A stretch of 26,358 nt of DNA from Dehalococcoidales bacterium (GTDB lineage: Bacteria; Chloroflexota; Dehalococcoidia; Dehalococcoidales; CSSed11-197): the NCBI GenBank assembly GCA_028705415.1, contig JAQWDO010000003.1, positions 1-26,358 on the forward strand, read 5' to 3'. A program made the position numbers and the translations under genes. Numbering within the stretch: position 1 is the stretch's first letter; each line of letters starts with the position of its first letter. This document shows, piece by piece, positions 20,947-26,358 of this stretch. A model generated the notes under the pieces. It was not told where the DNA came from, made no database searches, and worked only from the letters and a program-made list of their open reading frames with translations.

Positions 20947-21132
20947 ATGGCAAAGAAATCAATGATAATAAAGGCTAAAAGGCCTCCCAAATTTAAAGCC
21001 CGCGGGTATTCCCGCTGCATGAAATGCGGCCGGCCCAGAGCTTACATAAGGGACTTCGGCCTCTGCCGTATCTGTTTCAGGGAAATGGCTTTAAAGGGAT
21101 TGATTCCTGGCGTAACGAAAGCAAGCTGGTAA
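20947..21132 (+). CDS. rpsN: 30S ribosomal protein S14, zinc-binding type Z
   Basis: A 61-residue short S14 with a zinc ribbon: cysteines 24 and 27 in RCMKCGRP and 40 and 43 in LCRICFRE. The ending LIPGVTKASW is typical. This type Z form is common in Gram-positive and Chloroflexota-type genomes, in place of the 100-residue zinc-free form. AAGGAGATATT precedes the ATG. Confidence 0.97.
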   Translation: MAKKSMIIKAKRPPKFKARGYSRCMKCGRPRAYIRDFGLCRICFREMALKGLIPGVTKASW

Positions 21133-21147
21133 CGGGGAGAGAAATAC

Positions 21148-21546
21148 ATGACAGTATCTGATCCAATAAGTGATATGCTAACCCGCATACGAAATGCGGT
21201 TATGGTACAGCATGAAGCCGTGGCTATACCGGCTTCTGTGATGAAGATTGCCATTGCCAAAATTCTCAAAGACGAAGGCTTTATTGCCGATTATGAAGTC
21301 GAAGGGGAGAAAACCAGGAAGCGTATTAACATAAAACTCAAATATGACGATGTTAGGCGCCCGTTTATTAACGGATTGAAAAGAGTCAGTAAGCCAGGAT
21401 TAAGAGTTTACGTACCTTCAACTCAAATCCCCCGGGTTTATGGAGGGGCAGGAATAGCTGTTGTCTCCACCTCCAGGGGTGTGATGACCGGCCGTGAAGC
21501 TTACCGAAAGAGAATTGGCGGCGAATTACTCGGATTTATCTGGTAG
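21148..21546 (+). CDS. rpsH: 30S ribosomal protein S8
   Basis: A 132-residue S8, a primary binder of helix 21 of 16S rRNA. DPISDMLTRIRNAVM at the start and STSRGVMTGREAYRKRIGGELLGFIW at the end (residues 108-132) are diagnostic. A GGGGAGAG site precedes the ATG. In E. coli S8 represses the spc operon at the rplE start; no such hairpin is obvious here because rplX and rplE abut. Confidence 0.97.
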   Translation: MTVSDPISDMLTRIRNAVMVQHEAVAIPASVMKIAIAKILKDEGFIADYEVEGEKTRKRINIKLKYDDVRRPFINGLKRVSKPGLRVYVPSTQIPRVYGGAGIAVVSTSRGVMTGREAYRKRIGGELLGFIW

Positions 21547-21564
21547 AAATATTGAGGTCTAAGA

Positions 21565-22119
21565 ATGTCTAGAATTGGAAGAATGCCGATAACCGTACCC
21601 CAGGGGGTATCGGTGGAAATTAAAGAAAACGATATAAAAGTCAAAGGCCCGAAGGGAGAATTATCCCGTAAGGTTAATCCTGCGATGGAAATCAAACTGG
21701 AGGATGGAATACTGAACGTAAGCCGTCCCAGTGATGCGCGAGAGCACAGGGCTCAACACGGATTGACCAGGGCGCTTATTGCCAACATGGTGGAAGGTGT
21801 TTCCAAAGGATTTGAGAAAAATCTTGAAATTGTCGGGGTTGGATACCGGGCGGAAAAGGTTGGGGAAAAACTGGTTTTGAAGCTTGGTTATTCCCATACA
21901 GTTGATTTTGACCCCGAACCGGGAATCAGCTTTGAGCTGGAAAACCCGAATAAAATCAAGGTAATCGGGATTGACAAGGAAAAGGTTGGCAAGGTGGCTG
22001 CTGAAATCAAGAAGTCCCGCCTCCCGGATGCTTACAAGGGAAAGGGAGTGCGCTATGCCGGTGAAAAGGTGCGCATAAAGCCGGGCAAGGCTGGAAAAGC
22101 AGTAGGGGGTAAAAAATAA
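21565..22119 (+). CDS. rplF: 50S ribosomal protein L6
   Basis: A 184-residue L6 near the sarcin-ricin loop. MSRIGRMPITVPQGVSVEI and the end LPDAYKGKGVRYAGEKVRIKPGKAGK are diagnostic. GAGGTCT is the ribosome site. The stop shares one base with the rplR ATG. Confidence 0.97.
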   Translation: MSRIGRMPITVPQGVSVEIKENDIKVKGPKGELSRKVNPAMEIKLEDGILNVSRPSDAREHRAQHGLTRALIANMVEGVSKGFEKNLEIVGVGYRAEKVGEKLVLKLGYSHTVDFDPEPGISFELENPNKIKVIGIDKEKVGKVAAEIKKSRLPDAYKGKGVRYAGEKVRIKPGKAGKAVGGKK

Positions 22120-22484
22120 TGGCCAAGGTTAATTCCCGCGCCGCCAGGCTCATACGGCATGCGCGTGTTCGTGATAAGGTCAGGGGGACTGGTGAAAGGC
22201 CCAGGCTGGCAGTATTTCGCAGCCTGAACCATATATATGTCCAGGTGATTGATGATTCGCAAGGACACACCCTTGCCGCTGCTTCCACGCTGGACGCAGC
22301 AATAAAGGAAAGGCTTGAAAATAAAAACAAGAGTTCACATGCTGAAATGGTAGGCGAATTGATTGCTCAGAAGGCACGTGAAAAGGGAATCACCCAGGTT
22401 GTTTTTGACCGTGGTGGTTATAAATATCACGGCCGGGTAAAATCACTGGCAGATGCCGCCCGAAAAGCGGGACTTGAGTTCTAA
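22119..22484 (+). CDS. rplR: 50S ribosomal protein L18
   Basis: A 121-residue L18, which binds 5S rRNA with L5. HARVRDKVRGTGERPRLAVFRS, SLNHIYVQVIDD and VVFDRGGYKYHGRVKSLADAARKAGLEF are diagnostic. It begins in a TAATG junction with rplF. Confidence 0.97.
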   Translation: MAKVNSRAARLIRHARVRDKVRGTGERPRLAVFRSLNHIYVQVIDDSQGHTLAAASTLDAAIKERLENKNKSSHAEMVGELIAQKAREKGITQVVFDRGGYKYHGRVKSLADAARKAGLEF

Positions 22485-22495
22485 GGGAGCGTGGA

Positions 22496-23029
22496 GTGAG
22501 TAAAAAAGAAGTGCGAATGGCAAAAATCAACCCGGATGAGCTGGTGCTTAACGAAAAACTGATTGCCCTCAACCGGGTTTCCAAGGTGGTCAAGGGTGGT
22601 AAGCGCATGCGTTTCAACGCTTTGGTTGTGGTGGGAGATGGCGCAGGGCATGTTGGAATCGGGCTGGCTAAATCGAACGAAGTTCCTTCGGCGATTGCCA
22701 AAGCCGGAGCTTATGCCCGAAAGAATATTGTAAAAGTGCCATTAAAAGGAAACACTGTACCCAGTGAAGCCACCGTCAAGCTTGGAGCAAGCGTTGTATT
22801 TTTGAAGCCGGCTTCTGCCGGTACCGGTATTATCGCCGGCGGTGCAGTCAGAGCGGTGGTTGAAGCCGCCGGAGTGAAGGATGTTCTGAGCAAATCGCTG
22901 GGGAGTTCCAACCCCATCAATGTTGCCAAGGCAACCGTTTATGCTCTCAGTCAGCTGAAGGACCCGAAGGCAGAAATTGCCCGCCGCAAAGGGATCCGCC
23001 TGGAGACGGAGGAACCGCTTAATGGCTAA
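22496..23029 (+). CDS. rpsE: 30S ribosomal protein S5
   Basis: A 177-residue S5, important for decoding accuracy and the mRNA entry site. VVKGGKRMRFNALVVVGDG (about 33-51), GHVGIGLAKSNEVPSAI and GVKDVLSKSLGSSNPINVAKAT are diagnostic. I use the GTG at 22496 behind AAGGGAG; the ATG at 22517 is possible but has no good site. The end overlaps rpmD by 8 nt. Confidence 0.95.
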   Translation: MSKKEVRMAKINPDELVLNEKLIALNRVSKVVKGGKRMRFNALVVVGDGAGHVGIGLAKSNEVPSAIAKAGAYARKNIVKVPLKGNTVPSEATVKLGASVVFLKPASAGTGIIAGGAVRAVVEAAGVKDVLSKSLGSSNPINVAKATVYALSQLKDPKAEIARRKGIRLETEEPLNG

Positions 23030-23207
23030 GTTGCGTATTACATGTATTCACAGTCCTATCGGGTACCCGGAAGACCAGCGTTTGACATTGAAATCAATGG
23101 GTTTGAAAAAACTCCACCAGAGTGTGGTGAAGGAAGATTCCCAGTCTCTGCGAGGAATGATAATTAAAGTAAGACATTTAGTAACAATAGAGGAGGCGAG
23201 CCAGTGA
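23022..23207 (+). CDS. rpmD: 50S ribosomal protein L30
   Basis: A 61-residue L30. AKLRITCIHSPIGYPEDQRLTLKSMGLKKLHQSV matches (residues 2-35 region), as does the MIIKVRHLVTIEEA end. An in-frame ATG at 22977 lies deep inside rpsE and is rejected. The ATG at 23022 has GGAGGAAC in front and overlaps the rpsE end by 8 nt. Confidence 0.96.
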   Translation: MAKLRITCIHSPIGYPEDQRLTLKSMGLKKLHQSVVKEDSQSLRGMIIKVRHLVTIEEASQ

Positions 23208-23674
23208 AACTGCACGAACTAGCACCGGCTCCCGGTTCAAAGAAAAACAGAAAGCGTGTTGGGCGCGGTAATGCCAGTGGACATGGTACTTACTCTTGCC
23301 GTGGCATGAAAGGTCAAAAAGCACGAGCAGGATGCAATATCCGGCCGGGTTTCGAAGGCGGACAGCTGCCGATTATAAAGCGCTTGCCGCGCAAGCGTGG
23401 TTTTACAAACATTTTCAAGACGCAATTCAGTCTTGTAAACATTGAAGATCTGGTTGTTTTCGGTTCTGATAGCGAGGTAAGTCTCGAAAAACTGCTGGAA
23501 GCAGGCCTTGTAAAGACGCTGGCAAAGCCGGTAAAGGTTCTTGCCCGCGGTGACCTGGACAGGCCGCTTAAAATTAGTGCTAACCAGTTTTCCGGTGCTG
23601 CAAAAGCTAAAATAGAGGCTGCCGGTGGCAGTATAGAGGAGGTCCCCTTTGGCTCAGGTGCAGTCCAGGCCTAG
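23204..23674 (+). CDS. rplO: 50S ribosomal protein L15
   Basis: A 156-residue L15, a late assembly protein. MKLHELAPAPGSKKNRKRVG, GRGNASGHGTYSCRGMKGQKAR and FEGGQLPIIKRLPRKRGF are diagnostic. The start is a GTG with AGGAGGCGAG in front, overlapping the rpmD stop as GTGA. Its 3' end overlaps secY by 26 nt. Confidence 0.97.
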   Translation: MKLHELAPAPGSKKNRKRVGRGNASGHGTYSCRGMKGQKARAGCNIRPGFEGGQLPIIKRLPRKRGFTNIFKTQFSLVNIEDLVVFGSDSEVSLEKLLEAGLVKTLAKPVKVLARGDLDRPLKISANQFSGAAKAKIEAAGGSIEEVPFGSGAVQA

Positions 23675-24971
23675 ATTACTCCAGGCTATGATCGATGCAT
23701 TCAGCCTGCCGGATTTACGGCGCAGGCTGCTCGTCGTATTGGGGGCGCTGGTAGTATTTCGCCTGATAGCACATATCCCTGTTCCGGGAGTGAACGCAGA
23801 GGTTCTCAGCGAGTTTTTCCGCTCGAATGCTCTGCTTGGAATGTTTGATTTGTTCAGCGGAGGCGCTATGAGGAATTTCAGCGTAGCCGCTATGGGTGTG
23901 TACCCTTATATTACTTCAACCATCGTGATGCAGCTTATGACTCCGGTTATTCCAAAATTGCAGGCTCTTGCCCAGGAAGGGGAAGCCGGGCGCAACAAGA
24001 TTAACCTGTATACTCATTTGCTTACCGTTCCGCTGGCGGCATTTGCCGGCTACGGGCAGTTGGCATTACTGCAGGCAAATGGAGCAGTAGCATCAACCGA
24101 TGGAATTACTACAGCTTCAATAATCATTGCCATGGTTGCCGGTACTCTCTTTTTAGTATGGCTGGGTGAACAAATCACCCAGTATGGTATTGGTAACGGT
24201 ATTTCCATTATTATATTTGCCGGAATCATATCCGGTATTCCCGGCATGGTTGGTGAAGGAATACTTGCCGGAGAGCAAGGACAGGTACTGGGACTTGTTG
24301 CGTTTGTCGTTATCGTTCTGGCAACTACAGCGCTGATTGTGCTCTTCACCGAAGCCCACCGCCGAATACCGGTTCAGTATGCAAAAAGCGTAATCAAGGG
24401 CGGCAGGATGTACCGCCAGTCCGGTTCTACCTATATACCTTTGAGGGTTAACACCGCTGGTATGATTCCGCTTATTTTTGCGATGGCATTCGTGATGTTC
24501 CCCAGTGTTATAGCAAGTTATTTTGCCAACCCAACCGGGGAAGAGGCCAATTTTGCAAATCATATCGTTAACATATTCAGTTCGAATGCAGAGATGCCGC
24601 TAGGTTTGATATACTGGGGGTTGAACTTTTTGCTGGTGGTATTTTTCGCTTTCTTCTATACCATGGTGATATTCCAGCAGCAGGACCTTCCCGGTACGCT
24701 GCAAAGGCAGGGCGGTTTTGTTCCTGGTGTAAGGCCTGGCAAGCAGACAGAAAAGTATTTGAACGGAGTGATAAATCGTATAACCTGGGCAGGGGCCTTG
24801 TTCCTGGCTTTTATTGCCATTATTCCGGTAATCGCGCAGACAGTTACCAATGTACAGACTCTTCAACTCTCGAGTTTCGGCATGCTTATTGTAGTGGGTG
24901 TTGTTCTGGATACCATGAAACAACTCGAAGCCCAGTTGGCAATGCGCCGTTACGAGGGTTTTATAAAATAG
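23649..24971 (+). CDS. secY: Protein translocase channel subunit SecY
   Basis: A 440-residue SecY, the membrane pore for Sec-dependent secretion and membrane insertion. About ten hydrophobic segments are visible, beginning near residues 26-45. HIPVPGVNAEVL, GAMRNFSVAAMGVYPYITSTIVMQL (about 76-100) and the cytosolic loop TEAHRRIPVQYAK are family signatures. The start is a TTG with GAGGAGGT spaced 6 nt away, inside the rplO end; the ATG at 23688 would cut the N-terminal amphipathic part. Placement after rplO is the standard spc order. Confidence 0.95.
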   Translation: MAQVQSRPRLLQAMIDAFSLPDLRRRLLVVLGALVVFRLIAHIPVPGVNAEVLSEFFRSNALLGMFDLFSGGAMRNFSVAAMGVYPYITSTIVMQLMTPVIPKLQALAQEGEAGRNKINLYTHLLTVPLAAFAGYGQLALLQANGAVASTDGITTASIIIAMVAGTLFLVWLGEQITQYGIGNGISIIIFAGIISGIPGMVGEGILAGEQGQVLGLVAFVVIVLATTALIVLFTEAHRRIPVQYAKSVIKGGRMYRQSGSTYIPLRVNTAGMIPLIFAMAFVMFPSVIASYFANPTGEEANFANHIVNIFSSNAEMPLGLIYWGLNFLLVVFFAFFYTMVIFQQQDLPGTLQRQGGFVPGVRPGKQTEKYLNGVINRITWAGALFLAFIAIIPVIAQTVTNVQTLQLSSFGMLIVVGVVLDTMKQLEAQLAMRRYEGFIK

Positions 24972-24990
24972 GGTTCAATTCGGTTTGAAG

Positions 24991-25632
24991 ATGTACATTA
25001 TATTCATGGGCCCTCCAGGGGCAGGAAAAGGAACCCAGGCAGAGCGGGTAGCTGCTGAAGCGAAGCTGGAACATCTTGCTCCAGGTGATCTGTTCCGGCA
25101 GGCAGTAAAACAGCAAAGCCTGTTAGGTTCCGAAGTCCAATCATTTATGGAAAAAGGTGAACTCGTTCCAGATGAGATCACTATCAGGGTGATACTGGAA
25201 AAATTGGACGATATCGGTGAGGAAACAGGGGTGATCCTGGATGGTTTCCCCCGCAACTATAATCAGGCCGTAGCCCTGGATGAAGCACTTGAAAAAAAGA
25301 ATAAGGCTATAGACAGGGTTGTGTATATCAGTGTTGAACAGCCGGAACTGGTGAGACGTCTGTCCAGCCGCTGGCTTTGTCGTGAGTGCCAGTCTCCCTA
25401 CTCTTCCGAGAGCGCTGAAAACCCTCATTTGGAAGGTTGCCCCGGTTGCGGTGGAGAGTTATACCAGAGAGCCGACGATAAACCCGAAACAGTTGCCAGG
25501 CGGCTGGAAGTCTATTTCAAGGAAACAGCCCCGTTGATAGAATATTACCGGAAACAAAATAAATTGATTGAAATAGAAGGTGAAGGAGCGGTGGTGGAAA
25601 TTACGGGACGTATAATTAAGGCGCTGGAGTGA
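24991..25632 (+). CDS. adk: Adenylate kinase with zinc-type lid
   Basis: A 213-residue long-form adenylate kinase interconverting ATP + AMP and 2 ADP. The P-loop GPPGAGKGTQ lies at 7-16, DGFPRN at 84-89, and arginine-rich RRLSSRW and VARRLEVY later. The lid has four cysteines (130, 133, 150, 153), a structural zinc site found in many Gram-positive-type enzymes. The AMP-site motif, usually STGD or similar, reads APGD at 30-33. A TTG two codons upstream is in frame; I prefer the ATG at 24991. The ribosome site is weak, 19 nt after secY. Confidence 0.94.
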   Translation: MYIIFMGPPGAGKGTQAERVAAEAKLEHLAPGDLFRQAVKQQSLLGSEVQSFMEKGELVPDEITIRVILEKLDDIGEETGVILDGFPRNYNQAVALDEALEKKNKAIDRVVYISVEQPELVRRLSSRWLCRECQSPYSSESAENPHLEGCPGCGGELYQRADDKPETVARRLEVYFKETAPLIEYYRKQNKLIEIEGEGAVVEITGRIIKALE

Positions 25633-25636
25633 TCTT

Positions 25637-26358
25637 TTGGCGGTAATTATAAAATCAAATCGAGAACTCGAGCTCATGCGGCGAGCCGGCAAAGCTACCG
25701 GAGCGGTTTTGGACAAGCTGGCAAAGAGTGTAAAACCGGGGATGAAGACCCGGGAGCTGGATGAGATCGCCAATGAGGAATCGGCGAAACTGGGAGGAAG
25801 ACCTTCTTTCAAGGGATACCAGGGCTTTCCCGCTTCCGTGTGTGTCTCGATTAATAATGAAATAGTACATGGAATACCTGGTGAAAGGGTTATCCAGGAG
25901 GGTGATATAGTCTCACTGGACTTCGGGCTTGAAATAGACGGGTTCCAGGGAGATACGGCAGTAACCGTTGGGGCCGGCAGAATGAGCCCTGAGGCGCTTA
26001 AGCTCATTGAAGTTACCTGCAATTCTTTAATGGCGGGGATAGATATTGCCAGGCATGGCAACCGGTTGGGGGATGTTTCTGCTGCTATTCAGGAATATGT
26101 TGAAAGCCGGGGATACGGAGTTGTGCGCGAATACACCGGTCATGGGATTGGCAGGGATATGCACGAGGATCCACAGATACCCAATTTCGGCCGTGCGCGG
26201 ACGGGAATGCTGCTAAAAAAAGGCATGACAGTTGCCCTGGAGCCTATGGTAACAAACGGCAGCTGGCTTACCAGAGTTGGCAATGACCGCTGGGTGGTTT
26301 ATACTGCTGATGGCAGCATGGCGGCTCATTTTGAGCATACCATTGCTATTAATGATGG
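25637..26358 (+). CDS. map: Type I methionine aminopeptidase (3' end cut by the window)
   Basis: The first 240 residues of a type I methionine aminopeptidase, which removes the initiator methionine from new proteins. Family length is about 250, so only a few residues are missing. The five metal ligands are present: aspartate 95 in SLDFG, aspartate 106 in GDTA, histidine 169 in GHGIG, glutamate 202 in LEPM and glutamate 233 in FEHT, plus histidine 78 in VHGIP. The start is a TTG 4 nt after the adk stop with GGAG at a 7-nt spacing; no ATG lies earlier than residue 14. The order secY-adk-map is the standard spc ending. Confidence 0.93.
   Translation, partial: MAVIIKSNRELELMRRAGKATGAVLDKLAKSVKPGMKTRELDEIANEESAKLGGRPSFKGYQGFPASVCVSINNEIVHGIPGERVIQEGDIVSLDFGLEIDGFQGDTAVTVGAGRMSPEALKLIEVTCNSLMAGIDIARHGNRLGDVSAAIQEYVESRGYGVVREYTGHGIGRDMHEDPQIPNFGRARTGMLLKKGMTVALEPMVTNGSWLTRVGNDRWVVYTADGSMAAHFEHTIAIND

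Noticed and set aside
14330..26358. Signs of horizontal transfer, insertion sequences, CRISPR arrays or tRNA genes
   Set aside because: I looked for direct repeats, transposase-like frames, spaced repeats and cloverleaf patterns in this and the rest of the window and saw none; gene order in the ribosomal block is uninterrupted.

Overview
This window looks like chromosomal DNA from a bacterium of the phylum Chloroflexota, most likely class Dehalococcoidia. I base this on protein flavour and on recalled gene order: a complete aro operon sits head-to-head with a str/S10/spc ribosomal block, fusA is followed directly by rpsJ with no tuf, and S14 is the short zinc form. The taxonomic call is an inference; no database was searched. 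Genes are tightly packed, with many 1-26 nt overlaps and several TTG or GTG starts.

Layout. (1) 1-2290, plus strand, small accessory genes: a free lipoyl-carrier (GcvH-like) protein and an AhpD-like CxxC protein in one unit closed by a terminator; a 34-bp perfect palindrome just before an apparently leaderless RluB-type pseudouridine synthase gene; and a double zinc-ribbon protein with its own promoter and a strong terminator that also serves the convergent aro operon. (2) 2291-11040, minus strand: a nine-activity, eight-gene aromatic amino acid operon in the order aroF-aroB-aroD-aroE/K (fused)-aroA-aroC-pheA-tyrA. It covers DAHP synthase to chorismate and then the prephenate branch to Phe and Tyr. 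Before aroF are a clear promoter, a 23-codon leader peptide rich in Phe/Trp/Tyr codons, and mutually exclusive antiterminator/terminator stems, which together form a classical transcription attenuator. (3) 11041-26358, plus strand: a divergent promoter and a structured leader, then rpsL-rpsG-fusA and the full S10 and spc series (rpsJ, rplC, rplD, rplW, rplB, rpsS, rplV, rpsC, rplP, rpmC, rpsQ, rplN, rplX, rplE, rpsN, rpsH, rplF, rplR, rpsE, rpmD, rplO, secY, adk) ending in map, which is cut by the window edge.

How the parts work together. The aro operon makes chorismate, phenylalanine and tyrosine (via prephenate). Its leader peptide reads all three aromatic aminoacyl-tRNAs, so the operon should open when any of them is short. 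The ribosomal block makes most of the small- and large-subunit core proteins, EF-G, the translocon channel SecY, adenylate kinase and the N-terminal methionine-trimming enzyme. The two programmes diverge from a control region of about 450 bp (10795-11263) holding both promoters and both leaders.

The most notable observations are the aromatic leader-peptide attenuator, the AroE-AroK fusion, the lipoyl protein/AhpD pair, the roughly 150-residue charged tail on ribosomal protein S3, residue changes at drug-relevant positions in S12 and EPSP synthase, and the palindrome over the putative promoter of a leaderless gene.
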